Made by a program: the position numbers and the translations under genes. This document shows, in pieces, positions 25,932 to 36,400 of a stretch of 64,000 nt of DNA. Source of the stretch: an uncultured Pseudomonadota bacterium (GTDB lineage Bacteria > Myxococcota_A > UBA796 > CAJQPC01); NCBI GenBank assembly GCA_913060515.1, contig CAJXRZ010000014.1, forward strand, positions 1 to 64,000, in the 5' to 3' direction. Below the pieces are notes generated by a model. That model was not told where the DNA came from, made no database searches, and saw only the letters and a program-made list of their open reading frames with translations. Each line of letters opens with the position of its first letter. The stretch's first letter is position 1.

Positions 25932-28357
25932 CACTTGATCTCGATGATGTAGGGCATCAACAGAAGCTGCTGCTCCTCTGCCAGCGCCGCGTAGGGCAAC
26001 CAGGTCGCCAATGGCTCGGGCACCGTGACCTCGGGGGCGAAGGTGTTGGCGACGAGCTGGGCTGCGGTCTGAGGTACCTCGCCCCAGGAATCAGGCTGGC
26101 CACGGTAGGTGACCAACTCAACATCTGCGTCTGCGTCCAATCCGGCCTCGGCCTTGGCTCGGTCAATGGCCATCATCAGGCCACCGAGCTCATCTACCAA
26201 GCCTGCTTCCTTGGCGCGCGTGCCAGACCAGACGCGGCCGCGGGCGACCACCTCAACCTCTTCCATGGTCAGGTCACGTCCCTGAGAGACGCGGGTCTTG
26301 AACATGGTGTAGGTGTCGCCGACCATGCGGTCTACCGCTGCCAGTTCGACTTGGTCCATTGGGCGAGAAGTGGAGTACATGCCGGACTTTCGTCCGCGAA
26401 GGTAGAGCTCGTAGCTGATGCCCACCTTCTCGTAGAGTTCGGTGAAGCTGTACTTGCCGCTGTAGACACCGATGCTGCCGGTGATGGTAGTCGGCTCGGC
26501 GTAGATCGCGTCTGCGCCCGCTGCGACGTAGTAGCCGCCGCTCGCGGCCACGCCGCCCATGGAGACGATGACCGGCTTGCCTTCCTTCTTGAGGAGCTCG
26601 ATGGCCCGCCAGATCTCATCGCTGGCGTAGGCGCTGCCGCCGGGGCTGTCGACGCGAAGAACCACGGCCTTGACGCTGCTGTCGTTCTTGGCTTGGCGCA
26701 GGTAGCGCACGACCGTATCAGCACCCGTGTTGGCACCCGAGAGGAATCCGCCGGAGCTGCTCTCACCACCGGTGATGGGGCCCGTGACGTAGATGATGGC
26801 GACCTGCTTGGGCATGCGCCAGCCATTGGTGTCCGGAGACATGCGGTACTCGTCGTCCAGGTCCGCGCCCTTGGGGAAGATTCCCTCCAAGGTCTCCTCG
26901 AACTGGTCGGGGTAGATCAGACCGTCCACCAGACCCAGGTCCAGGGCCTCTTGGGCGGTGTATGGACCGCCGTCGATCAGAACTTGGACCTCCTCCTCGC
27001 TGAAGGAGCGGCCCTCGGCGACGCCCGCGACCAGGTTGGCGTAGAGGTCGTCCATCAAGGCGTTCATCTGTTCCCGAGCGCCATCGCTGGGCTCGGTGTT
27101 GGTCCACTGCTCAGGGGAGGACTTGTACTTCTCGCGCTTGACGTACTGGGCCTCCACGCCGACCAGGTCCAGGGCGCCAGCAAAGAACTGCACCTCCGAG
27201 CTCATGCCGATCAGGTCCAGTCCGCCTGCCGGGTGCAGGTAGACGTGGTCGCAGGCAGCGGCCAGGTAGTAGGCCTTGGAGTCGGGCTGTCCACCCATGA
27301 GCGCCACGACCGGCTTGCCTTTGGCCTGCATCGCTTCGATGGCGGTCTTGAGCTCTTCGATCTGCGCCCAAGAGAAGCGGGGAGAGGACAGGTCGATGAC
27401 CATGCCCTTGACCGACTTGGAGTCGGCGGCGTGGTCCAGGCGGTCCAGCAGGTGGACATAGGACTCTTGGCCCCCCCCAAAGAGCACCGCGCTGGGCTGG
27501 TAGGGGTAGGCCTTGTCCAGCTCGATGACTGGGATTTCCTTGCCTGCACCGAAGAGGTTCTCTTCCAGTGGGCCGGTCGTCACGTAGCCAGTGAAGGTCT
27601 CGTCGTTCGGGGAAGCAAAGCCACCCACGCCCAAGCCCTCAAAGTAGACCTCCAAGCCGCCGCCGACGGTCCAACGGGAAAAGTCGGGGTTGGTGTCCGC
27701 TTGCGCACGGAGCACCAGACCGCTGGTGGGGCGCACGCGAAGAATTGTGCTGAGCGTGTGTTGGTTGTCCGCCCCGATGTAGGGGATGGCGGCCGCGTCG
27801 CTGAACTCGTAGTCAAAGCTGAGTTCGACCACGTCTCTGGCCGGGCGCAAGGTGGCGCTGGCGCCGTAACGACTCCAAACGCCCATCTCCGGTGCGGGGT
27901 TTCCGATGTTGCGAGCGACGGCGCCCAGTCCGATGAACGGGGTGGGCCGCCAGCCGGCGCCGATGTCCCAGCTCACGAAGTTCTCTTGCTGCTCCGGCAG
28001 GTTCCAGGTCACGTTCGCGCCAGCCCGGAGGCGGCCGGGAAGCCCAACAGAGAGGGCGGAGTTCAGTCCCCACCAAGTCTCGCCGTTGCCGCTGTTCTTG
28101 TAGGTCAAACCAAAGCCGGTTCCCCCTGCAGAGGTCGACAGGGCCACGGCTTGCGCACGGGAGCCATAGTTCCTGGTGTAGTAGGCACCCAGGGTTGCGT
28201 CGGGGTCAAAACCCATCAGCGCGGGGTTCACCCACGGGGTCGCTGCACTGTCTTCTGCAGACATGCTTGCGCCGGGCGCGGCGAAGCGTTCTTGTCCCAG
28301 CTTGGGGTTGGCGTCCTGAGCAAAAGAGGGCGAGAGCCCCAGAGCAAGCAGCAGCAT
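25931..28357 (-). CDS. sppA: Outer-membrane-barrel-like domain fused to signal peptide peptidase SppA
   Basis: An 808-residue protein. A signal peptide (MLLLALGLSPSFA) is followed by about 300 residues of alternating beta strands (GFGLTYKN, LRAGANVTWNL, VVELSFDYEF, LVLRAQADT, WTVGGGLEVYFEG) like a FadL/UPF0164-type outer-membrane barrel. Two SppA (S49) repeats come next. The catalytic dyad is predicted as Lys361 (DSKAYYLA) in the first repeat and Ser606 (AASGGYYVAAGAD) in the second, the arrangement of the 67-kDa E. coli enzyme. ATG 28357 has GGAG 5 bases upstream. The protein probably cleaves membrane or lipoprotein peptides in the periplasm, perhaps anchored at the outer membrane. The next gene is its likely regulator. 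Confidence 0.88.
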   Translation of the reverse strand: MLLLALGLSPSFAQDANPKLGQERFAAPGASMSAEDSAATPWVNPALMGFDPDATLGAYYTRNYGSRAQAVALSTSAGGTGFGLTYKNSGNGETWWGLNSALSVGLPGRLRAGANVTWNLPEQQENFVSWDIGAGWRPTPFIGLGAVARNIGNPAPEMGVWSRYGASATLRPARDVVELSFDYEFSDAAAIPYIGADNQHTLSTILRVRPTSGLVLRAQADTNPDFSRWTVGGGLEVYFEGLGVGGFASPNDETFTGYVTTGPLEENLFGAGKEIPVIELDKAYPYQPSAVLFGGGQESYVHLLDRLDHAADSKSVKGMVIDLSSPRFSWAQIEELKTAIEAMQAKGKPVVALMGGQPDSKAYYLAAACDHVYLHPAGGLDLIGMSSEVQFFAGALDLVGVEAQYVKREKYKSSPEQWTNTEPSDGAREQMNALMDDLYANLVAGVAEGRSFSEEEVQVLIDGGPYTAQEALDLGLVDGLIYPDQFEETLEGIFPKGADLDDEYRMSPDTNGWRMPKQVAIIYVTGPITGGESSSGGFLSGANTGADTVVRYLRQAKNDSSVKAVVLRVDSPGGSAYASDEIWRAIELLKKEGKPVIVSMGGVAASGGYYVAAGADAIYAEPTTITGSIGVYSGKYSFTELYEKVGISYELYLRGRKSGMYSTSRPMDQVELAAVDRMVGDTYTMFKTRVSQGRDLTMEEVEVVARGRVWSGTRAKEAGLVDELGGLMMAIDRAKAEAGLDADADVELVTYRGQPDSWGEVPQTAAQLVANTFAPEVTVPEPLATWLPYAALAEEQQLLLMPYIIEIK

Positions 28358-28634
28358 TCCGTCTCCTAAGAGGGGGGCAGCCCCTCCACTTCGATGGCAT
28401 TGTGACCCATGAGAGGACTGCTTGGTGCACACCGAGTTCCGGGATCGTGCTCTTGACAGCGCAAGTCGGGGGGTCGAAGCACCTTACCGTTTTGGGCTCA
28501 AGTTGTTGCGAATGCACGCGAAAGGTGTTTCACTAGAGGGGCTGCCACCCCGCCTTGTGCTTCCTTTTTAGGACCCGAAGATCCTCCTCCGGTGTCCAAA
28601 GAGACAGCAAGACCAGCGAAACCCGGACCACGCC

Positions 28635-30230
28635 GTGCCGATCCTCCCCCTCCGCGCCTCCGCATCGAAGCTCACTCCCACCTTTTGGCGCGCCTTCGGT
28701 GTCCTCGCTGTCAGCGTCGCTCTCGCGGGTTTGATCCCGGAAGGGGTTTCTCGCGCCCAGGACCCTGCTCCCGTCGAGACACCTGCTCCGATCGCTTCCG
28801 TGATCGTCGAGGAGGCGGTCCCCGCTGTGGCCAGCCTGGAGCAAGTTCTGGGTCCTCTGACGGAAGACCGCCTCTTCACGGACAGCACCGTTGGCCTTCA
28901 AGTGGTGGATGTGCTGACCGGCCAGGAGGTCTTCTCCTACGGTGAGGACGCCGCGCTCTCTCCGGCCTCGACGATGAAAGCCGTCACCTCCGCTGCTGCG
29001 CTCAAGGAGCTGGGACCCAGCTACAGCTTCACCACCCAGGTGTGGATGGACGGAGAGCTCAATGGAGACGGGGTGCTGAAGGGCGATCTCTACATTCGCG
29101 GGACCGGTGACCCTACCTTCGTGATCGAAGACCTCTGGAAGATGGTCTACGACCTGAAACTGGAAGGGCTGCGCGAGGTCAGCGGCAACATCTACTTTGA
29201 CGACAGCTACATGACCCCCGAGCGCGGGGTGCCGGGCTGGACCAAGACTGCGGACATGGAGAACGGGCCGGCCTACTTCCCCAGCTTGGGGGCGTTGAGC
29301 CTGAACTTCAACACCGTCGCAGTGATCGCACGACCTGGACCGGATGTGGGCGGTCCAGCGGTTGTCGAGCTGGAGACCAAGGCACCAGGCATCCTCAAGA
29401 CCGAGTCTGAGCTGCTCACTGGATCCAGTGGCACCCGACGTCGTGTCTACATGGAGCGCAGCGTGAGCGGGGCCTCTGCGACCTACAAGCTCACTGGAAG
29501 CCTCCCTCAGGATGCAGGTGCCCAGCGCTATTACCGCTCCGTTCCCAACGCCAAGGCCTACTTCACGGCCGCCTTCGCCTCCATGTGCAAGGACCAGGGC
29601 TTGAAGGTCCGCGGAAAGTACCTGGAGGGTGAGGTGCCCGATTCGGGTGCCGAGATCCTTGTTCAGCACCGGTCCGAGCCGCTCTCTCGGATTTTGGCCA
29701 CCACGAACAAGCACTCCAACAACTTCATGGCCGAGCAAGTGCTCAAGACCTTGGGCGCGGAAGTGAAGGGGGAGGGGAGCACCACCGCTGGCGTTGAGGT
29801 GGTTCAGGACTACTTGATCTCTCTTGGCATTCCCGCCGAGGAGTTCAGCCTGGTCAATGGATCGGGTTTGAGCCGTGATCTCCGCTTACGTCCCTCTCAC
29901 CTCACCGCCGTACTGGTCGACATGGCGCATGACCAGCAGGTGGGCGCGGAGTACCAGGCCAGCTTGGCCATCGGCGGAACGGACGGCACCTTGTGGAGCC
30001 GCTTCAAGGGACCGGATCGCGCCGGGAAGGTGCGTGGAAAGACTGGCACTCTGAATGGGGTGCACTGCCTGACCGGCTACATATTGGCGGGTGATGGTCG
30101 CCGTTATGCCTTTGCCTACTTGGTCAATGACCTGCCTTATTCCATCGCAAAAGCGCGGTCTGCGCACGATCGTTTTGCCAACACGCTCTTCGATTTGGCT
30201 GAGCCAACAGTGGCCAGCAGTGAGCCCTGA
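28635..30230 (+). CDS. dacB: D-alanyl-D-alanine carboxypeptidase/endopeptidase (PBP4)
   Basis: A 531-residue penicillin-binding protein of the PBP4 type. After an N-terminal signal or anchor (around 20-42), it has S112-T-M-K115 (LSPASTMKAV), the SxN motif in TNKHSNNFMAEQ and KTG in VRGKTGTLNG. PBP4-specific insert blocks (GDLYIRGTGDPTF, NIYFDDSYM) are present. It trims or cleaves peptidoglycan crosslinks in the periplasm. The GTG start at 28635 lacks a clear ribosome site, so the exact start is uncertain. It precedes the envelope motor genes on the same strand, where local wall remodelling might help a trans-envelope machine. Confidence 0.92.
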   Translation: MPILPLRASASKLTPTFWRAFGVLAVSVALAGLIPEGVSRAQDPAPVETPAPIASVIVEEAVPAVASLEQVLGPLTEDRLFTDSTVGLQVVDVLTGQEVFSYGEDAALSPASTMKAVTSAAALKELGPSYSFTTQVWMDGELNGDGVLKGDLYIRGTGDPTFVIEDLWKMVYDLKLEGLREVSGNIYFDDSYMTPERGVPGWTKTADMENGPAYFPSLGALSLNFNTVAVIARPGPDVGGPAVVELETKAPGILKTESELLTGSSGTRRRVYMERSVSGASATYKLTGSLPQDAGAQRYYRSVPNAKAYFTAAFASMCKDQGLKVRGKYLEGEVPDSGAEILVQHRSEPLSRILATTNKHSNNFMAEQVLKTLGAEVKGEGSTTAGVEVVQDYLISLGIPAEEFSLVNGSGLSRDLRLRPSHLTAVLVDMAHDQQVGAEYQASLAIGGTDGTLWSRFKGPDRAGKVRGKTGTLNGVHCLTGYILAGDGRRYAFAYLVNDLPYSIAKARSAHDRFANTLFDLAEPTVASSEP

Positions 30231-30266
30231 GCGCCTACAAAGTGCTTGTTCCTCAAGGTCCTTTCG

Positions 30267-30296
30267 TTGACACCGATTCTCTGGACCCGGTATGAA
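30267..30296 (+). promoter_or_regulatory. Candidate sigma70-type promoter for the envelope motor operon
   Basis: TTGACA at 30267-30272, an 18-base spacer and TATGAA at 30291-30296 lie downstream of dacB and about 95 bp before ATG 30389. The hexamers are near consensus. Confidence 0.55.
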
Positions 30297-30388
30297 GGGT
30301 CTACCTGTCATGACTGTCCCGGGGGTTTGGTGCGTCTCGCGCCCAGACCCAACCGAGACAACCCATTTGCCGAGGCTGGAGCTTGCAG

Positions 30389-31093
30389 ATGAACCGTTCC
30401 CTCCGAGTATTGAGCATCCTTGCGATGCTGGGGGCCTCTGGCCTCGTTTTGGCCCAAGAGGCCGACTCGGCTGCCGAGGTGCCCAGCGACAGCGCTGAGC
30501 CAGAGGCGCCTGCGGAAACACCCGCTGCCGAACCACCCCCCGCCGAGGTGGATGTCGACTTTGACGGACGCATGGGCACCATGGAAGAGCAGGTCAACAC
30601 GCTCAAGGAGCAGGTTTTCCGCTCCAAAGCGACCTTGCAGCTCCTCCGTGAGATCGTGATTCAGGGTGGCAGCACCGGTGCGCGCAGCACCGTTTACCAC
30701 ATCAACGATCTGGGCCCCGGCTACACCGTTGAGTCCGTGGCGTACTACCTGGATGGCCAGTCCATCTTTGCCAAGCAAGACCCGACGGGCAGCTTGGACA
30801 ATGCCACCGAGCTGAAGATTTGGGACGGCGCCATTCCACCCGGCAGCCACACCCTTAGCGTCAACATGGTTCTCAAAGGCAACGGCTACGGTGTCTTTAA
30901 CTATGTGGATGGCTACACTTTCAAGGTCTCGAGCAACTACGCCTTCGTCGCTGACGAAGGGGAGCAGACCGCCGTTCGCGTGACTGTGGACGAGAAGAAG
31001 GGTCCATGGGTGCGCTACGACGAGCGTCCCACTGTGGACTACGAGCTGCAGACCGTCTCGATGCGTGACGAAGCCACGAGCGCCGAGGAGTAG
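30389..31093 (+). CDS. Periplasmic protein of the myxobacterial TPR/gliding-locus type, unknown function
   Basis: A 234-residue secreted protein. It has a signal peptide (to LVLAQ), an Ala/Pro/Glu-rich linker (residues 22-52), a short coiled coil (MEEQVNTLKEQVFRSKATLQLLRE) and a beta-rich domain with VESVAYYLDGQSIF, IPPGSHTLSVNMV and GYTFKVSSNYAFV. From memory, related proteins in myxobacteria are often mislabelled 'dihydrolipoamide acetyltransferase' and lie beside TPR genes. The start is ATG 30389 (GGAG 7 bases upstream) rather than TTG 30383. It is the first gene of the operon that continues to 38659. Confidence 0.75.
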   Translation: MNRSLRVLSILAMLGASGLVLAQEADSAAEVPSDSAEPEAPAETPAAEPPPAEVDVDFDGRMGTMEEQVNTLKEQVFRSKATLQLLREIVIQGGSTGARSTVYHINDLGPGYTVESVAYYLDGQSIFAKQDPTGSLDNATELKIWDGAIPPGSHTLSVNMVLKGNGYGVFNYVDGYTFKVSSNYAFVADEGEQTAVRVTVDEKKGPWVRYDERPTVDYELQTVSMRDEATSAEE

Positions 31094-33481
31094 ATGAGTC
31101 CCTTTACGCCGGCGCGCGAGCGCCTCATGCAAGGTGTGGGTGTGTTCGGACTGGTGCTTTCAGCCCTGTCCCTGAGCCTCTACGCCCCTGTCTCCCACGC
31201 GGCCGACCAGGCCACAATGGAGCGCCTGACTCGGGTGGAGGAGACCCTCTCCCGCACCAGTGCTGGCGTAAACCGGGTCAGCTCAGACGTGACCCAGCGT
31301 GCTGGCTTTATTGGTGGATCCGAGGCCAAGACGCGCTTCGAAGACGCCGTCTACGCCTACATGGTCGGCGAGTACGACGACGCTGCTCGGGAGTTCTTCA
31401 CGCTGGTGCAGGCGGACGCCTTTGGCAGCGGCTCTGTCTACAGGACCGACTCTGAGTGGTACCTGGCAGAGAGCCTCTTTGAGCTTCGGAACCTCGTTCT
31501 GGCGGAAGAGGCCTACCAAGGCATCATTGAGCAGGGAGCCATCCACCCTCAGTTTGACGACGCAGTTCGCCGTCAGCTGGAGCTCTACGGCATCACGGGA
31601 GAGGCCGAGCGCTTCACGCAGCTCTACACCTCTTACATCGTCAGCGGAAAGGTGACTGCGACCGACTTGGTCAAGTACACCGTCGGCAAGTCCCTCTACC
31701 GTCAGGGTGAGTTCGCGCGGGCCAAGGCCATGCTCGACGAGATCCAGCCCAGCTCCTTCTATCACTCCCGTGCGCGCTACGTGATGGGCACCATCTTGGT
31801 GGTCGAGGGCAGCTACGAGGCCGCTATCAGCGAGTTTCTGCTCTCCGCAGAGGCGAGCATCGAGACCGCAGAAGACCGAGAGGTCGTCGATCTGAGCAAC
31901 CTGGCCTTGGGCCGTTTGCACTACGAGACCGACCAGTTCATCAAGAGCGCTGAGTACTACCAGCGCATCAGCCGCTCCTCTGCCTACTGGGCCGATGCGC
32001 TCTACGAGATCTGCTGGACCTTCATCAAGGAAGGCGAGTGGGAAGCGGCAAAGCAGCAGGTCGAGATCTTCCTGCTGGCCTTTCCGGAGCACAAGTACAC
32101 CGCGGAGCTCAAGCTGCTCCAGGGTCACCTCCACATGAAGCTCAACTCTCATGCCTCCGCGCTTGAGAACTACGAGGGCGTGGTGGAGGAGTACACCCCG
32201 GTCGAGCAACGCATCGCTGAGATTGAGCAGGATGCCATGCGGCCCATCGAGTGGTTTGACACTCTGGTCGGAGCGGACTCCCTGAACACGATCTACAGCG
32301 AAGATTTGCCGCGCTACGCGGTGGAGATGCTGGCCTCGGATCCGGAAGTTGCCCGTGCCTTGGACCTGCACAAGGACCTGGAGAAGCAGCGCGCCGACCT
32401 GGAAGAGAGCGAGGCCCTGATCGCCGAGATCCAGGCCGCCTTCGACAGCGGCGCTGACGGCATCAGCAGCTTTCAGCAAGCCCGCCTTGAGATTGGTCGC
32501 CTCGAGCTGGAGATGAACCAGCTTCGCTCCGAGCTCCTGATCACGGAAGAGGCTTGGTTGCTCGCCAACCTGCCATCGAACCTGCAGCCTGAAGTGCGCG
32601 CGCTTCAGGTCGCCCGGGACGACCTGGTCACCAACAAGGGCGCTGAGGCGACCCAGGCCGCCAACCAAGCTGCCGAGAACGCCCGCATTCGTGCAGAGCG
32701 CGTCAAGGGCGAGATGCTGGCCCTCCAGACGGAGATCAGCAACCAAGAGCGCCAGGCTCAAGAGTTCGGCGAGCAGCTCACGGGCAGTGACCTAAACGAA
32801 GCGGAGAAGCTGGACATCTCCGAGCGCCTTGAAGGCGTTCGTGCGGACTTGTCCAAGGCGCAGGCCAAGCGTGCCGAGCTGGACTTGGAGTACCAACGCC
32901 TCTCCAAAGAGTCGGTGGATGCCTCCCAGATGGGCACTCAGTTGGCCAACACCATCTTGGCCGACGGCTACGTCGCCCTGCACAAGAAGCTGGCTCCCTA
33001 CCGGCGGCACGTGACGGACCCGGACAAGGCTTCGGTGACTGGACGCTTGGACGCCAGCTGGGCACAGGTCGCCACTCTCCAGAAGGAGACCGCGAGCTTG
33101 CGCGAGCGCATCGACTCGCTGGAGACCACCGAGCTCGCCCGCTTGCAGACCACCTTCAATGAAGAAGTCGTGAACGTGGCACGGGAGCGGGTGGACTTGA
33201 CCGGCTCGGAGGCAGAGGCCTCGGCCTTGGCGGACCACGCTGCTCGGTCGGGCTTCTTCCGCCTACGAAACACATTCGCCGAGTCGGTCCTCAAGGCCGA
33301 CAAGGGAATCGTGGATGTCTACTGGGTGCGTAAGACCGACACCTCCGACGAGGTGGCTGCCTCCAAGAAGGAGCGTGAGGCCCTCGTGCGCGAGTTGAAC
33401 CAACGCTTCAGCACCATTCGGCAGGGACTCCCGGACCCCGTCGAGCCCCCAGCTGAAACCGAAGAGGGGAGCCAGCAATGA
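31094..33481 (+). CDS. Large periplasmic TPR/coiled-coil protein (Glt-like)
   Basis: A 795-residue exported protein with a signal sequence (VFGLVLSALSLSLYAPVSHA). Residues 60-400 hold tandem TPR-like helices (YMVGEYDDAAREFFTLVQ, LYRQGEFARAKAMLDEI). Roughly 420-700 are long Glu/Gln/Ala-rich coiled coils (AQAKRAELDLEYQRLSKE). It begins directly after the previous stop and overlaps the next TPR gene by four bases (ATGA). It may correspond to GltC or another periplasmic component of the Myxococcus Glt machine; the match is by domain type, not by a specific motif. Confidence 0.75.
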   Translation: MSPFTPARERLMQGVGVFGLVLSALSLSLYAPVSHAADQATMERLTRVEETLSRTSAGVNRVSSDVTQRAGFIGGSEAKTRFEDAVYAYMVGEYDDAAREFFTLVQADAFGSGSVYRTDSEWYLAESLFELRNLVLAEEAYQGIIEQGAIHPQFDDAVRRQLELYGITGEAERFTQLYTSYIVSGKVTATDLVKYTVGKSLYRQGEFARAKAMLDEIQPSSFYHSRARYVMGTILVVEGSYEAAISEFLLSAEASIETAEDREVVDLSNLALGRLHYETDQFIKSAEYYQRISRSSAYWADALYEICWTFIKEGEWEAAKQQVEIFLLAFPEHKYTAELKLLQGHLHMKLNSHASALENYEGVVEEYTPVEQRIAEIEQDAMRPIEWFDTLVGADSLNTIYSEDLPRYAVEMLASDPEVARALDLHKDLEKQRADLEESEALIAEIQAAFDSGADGISSFQQARLEIGRLELEMNQLRSELLITEEAWLLANLPSNLQPEVRALQVARDDLVTNKGAEATQAANQAAENARIRAERVKGEMLALQTEISNQERQAQEFGEQLTGSDLNEAEKLDISERLEGVRADLSKAQAKRAELDLEYQRLSKESVDASQMGTQLANTILADGYVALHKKLAPYRRHVTDPDKASVTGRLDASWAQVATLQKETASLRERIDSLETTELARLQTTFNEEVVNVARERVDLTGSEAEASALADHAARSGFFRLRNTFAESVLKADKGIVDVYWVRKTDTSDEVAASKKEREALVRELNQRFSTIRQGLPDPVEPPAETEEGSQQ

Positions 33482-36400
33482 GCCTGCGCCCAAGGTCATT
33501 CATTCCACGCCTCAGCTTGCTGATGGCGCTCTTCTTGCCCAGCGTGGCCAGCGCACAGCAGGCGCCCGTCGAGCGTCTGAGCGGACCTATTGAGTCCGAG
33601 GTCGAGAACTACCAGTCTGCTCTGGAGCGATTCCAGGGGCGCATGGTGGAGTTCAACGCCGATGTTCGCGCGATCGTAGATCAGATGGAGGTCGAGGAGC
33701 GTGACCGCCTGACCCTGATGTACAACGACAACATCGACGAGCTGGAAGCGAGCGAGGGCACCCTGCGTGACCTGGCCATTCAGCGCCTGGAGTACTTCCT
33801 CACCAAGTACCCCGACAGCGAGTACACACCGCACGTCATGTTCCGCCTGGCCCAGCTCTACGTTGAGCTGTCCTACGCGACCTGGCTCGATGCGGCTGTG
33901 GCCTACACCGAGCTCGAGATGGCCACCCCGGATGACGAGCAGCTCTTCCTGCCAGATCCGCCGCGCATCGACTACTCCAAGGCCCTGGCCTTGTACCAGA
34001 ACATCTTGGCCAACCACCCTGAGTACGAGTACCGCGATGGTGCCTACTACATGATGGGCTTCATCTACTTCGACTCCAACTCGGTCCAAGCCGAGGAGTG
34101 GGAAGCAGAGGACATCGCGCGGGAGAACTTTCAGGCCCTGGTGGACAACTACCCTGAGAGCCCCTTCGCAATCGACGGAAACTACATCCTGGGAGACCTG
34201 CACTTCGCCAACAACGAAGTGGAGGAGGCCGTGCCGTACTTCCAGGCCGTCGTCGACCGTCCGCCGCCCGACAACCAGCGCTATGACGAAGGCGTCTACA
34301 TGCTGGCTTGGTCGCACTACAAGCTCAGCAACTACGAGAAGACCCTCAACCTCTTCACCGACCTGCTGGACTACTCGGACACCCAGTTCGCGGAGAGTGG
34401 CCGAGAGTCCCCACTGCGTCCCGAGGCCGTTCGCTACGCCGCGATCTCCTTCTCGGATCTGGCGGACAAGTCCCTCACCCTCGAGGACCCCGATTGGCGC
34501 GAGTACAGCGGCAACGACATGGAGCAGGTCAGCAAGCTCTTTGCCTCCATTGGCTTGCCCCAGTCCCAGGTCACGCCTGTGATGGTCGCTCAGGCTTGGT
34601 TCAAGAAGGTTGGCACGCGCGAGTACGAGCCCGACCTGTACAAGGCGCTGGCCGATGTACTCGTTGAGCAGGCTCGCTACGAGGAGGCCATTGCGGCCTA
34701 CGAGACCATTCAGACCACTTGGCCGGATGATCCCGACAACCCCACCTACCAGTGGGAAGTCGCTCGCTTGTACCTGAACCTCCCCATTCCGGACCCGGAC
34801 GCCCAGGCCGAGGCCTTGGCGGTGCTCAACGAGCGCTACTCCGAGGAGAGCGACTGGTGGGAGGCGAACCGAAACAACCCGGACGCTCAGTCTACTGCCC
34901 GCCGGTACATCGAGGAGTCGCTGCTCAACGTGGCGGTGGAGTACCACCTTCGCGCCCAGCGTTCCGGCAGCGTCGAGGACTACTCTCGCGCGGCCGATGG
35001 CTACCAGAACTACCTTCAGAAGTTCCCATTTGCGGACAACTACTACGAGGCCCAGTGGTACCTGGCCGACACCCTCTACGCCTCCAAGCGCTTTGACGAG
35101 GCAGAGGAGCAGTACCTTCAGCTGCTCAAGGCTGGCGGTCATCCCTACGTAGATGGTTCTCAGTACCAGCTCTTCAAGACCCGCCTCTTCCAGCTGGAAG
35201 AAGCCTATGGCGCAGTGGGATCCCTTCCCCAGGACGCCGTGGTGGCCTCGACTGAGACCACCGATGCCGGTCAAGAGCGTCAGATCTATGCGCTCGGTGA
35301 TCTGCACCGGGAGTTCATCGAGTCGGCAGACGCGCTGCGGGAGTTCGGCTTCACAGACCAAGCCTACAAAGACGCTGCAAGAGATGACGAGTCGGCGGCT
35401 GCCTACATCCCCGCTCAGATCTTCTACGAGCACGGAGACTACTCTCAGGCCCGTCCCCGCCTGCAGCACATCATCGACACCTACTGCGAGACCGACGAGG
35501 GGTCCTACGCGCAGACGATGATGATCAACACCTACGTCGCTGAGGGCAACCTCGAGAAGGTGTTGGAGCTGACCCGCACCTACATCCCGATGCAGTGTGG
35601 TGAGACTGTCGGCACGCCAGAGGAGTGGAAGGACCTGGAAGCAGGCGCCGCCTACAAGCTCGCTCAGCGGCTCTACGATGCCGGTGATTACTTGGCATCA
35701 GCCGAAGCCTTTGAGGCTTACCGCGCTGAGTATGACGAGTACCAGAAGGAGAGCTTGCTCTCCGCCGCTTCCAGCTACGAGAAGGGTGGAAAGGCTGACA
35801 AGGCCAATGAGCTCTTCGAGACCTTCATCAACGAGTACCCCTCGGACGAGAACTCTGCTGGTCTCTACTACCGAATCGCAACGAACTACGCGGGTATTCT
35901 GGAGCTGGACAAGGCCGTCACCTACTACGAGAACCTGTACAAGTACTTCGGGCCCGGCAGCAGCTACGCCCGCAAGAACGAAGGAAAGGCAGACCCCAAC
36001 GCCTCTGCAGCCCTGTACATGGCCGGCTTCCTGCGCATCGGTCAGGGAGACCACCGCGGCGCAGCCGAGAACTTCACGCGCTACGCCCAGCAGTTCCCGG
36101 ACGCCATCGACGCCGAGCAGGTTCGCTGGTTGGCCAACGAGGAGTGGGAGAAGGTCGGCGACAAGGAAGGTCGCGCCGCGTATCAGGACTACCTGAAGTG
36201 GTCCGAAAAGAACGAGGACCCCAGCCCCAACCACGTCATCGACTCGCACTACTGGCTTGTTCAGTATTACCAGCGCACCGGTGACCAGCGTAAGGAAGAG
36301 CAAGCCTGGGCTGACTTGACCCAGGCCTACAACAGCCTGGCCAGCGCTGGAAAGATTCAGGCTGGAAGCATCGCGGCCAACCGCGCTGCCGAAGCTGCCT

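Noticed and set aside
26351-28369. 672-codon open frame on the plus strand
   Set aside because: It is antisense to sppA, whose protein is clearly real. The translation is low-complexity and motif-free, as expected of a GC-rich shadow frame.
31283-32761. 492-codon minus-strand frame and similar ones at 33496-35469 and 41029-42591
   Set aside because: All lie opposite convincing TPR or motor proteins with signal peptides; the shadow translations lack signals or family motifs.
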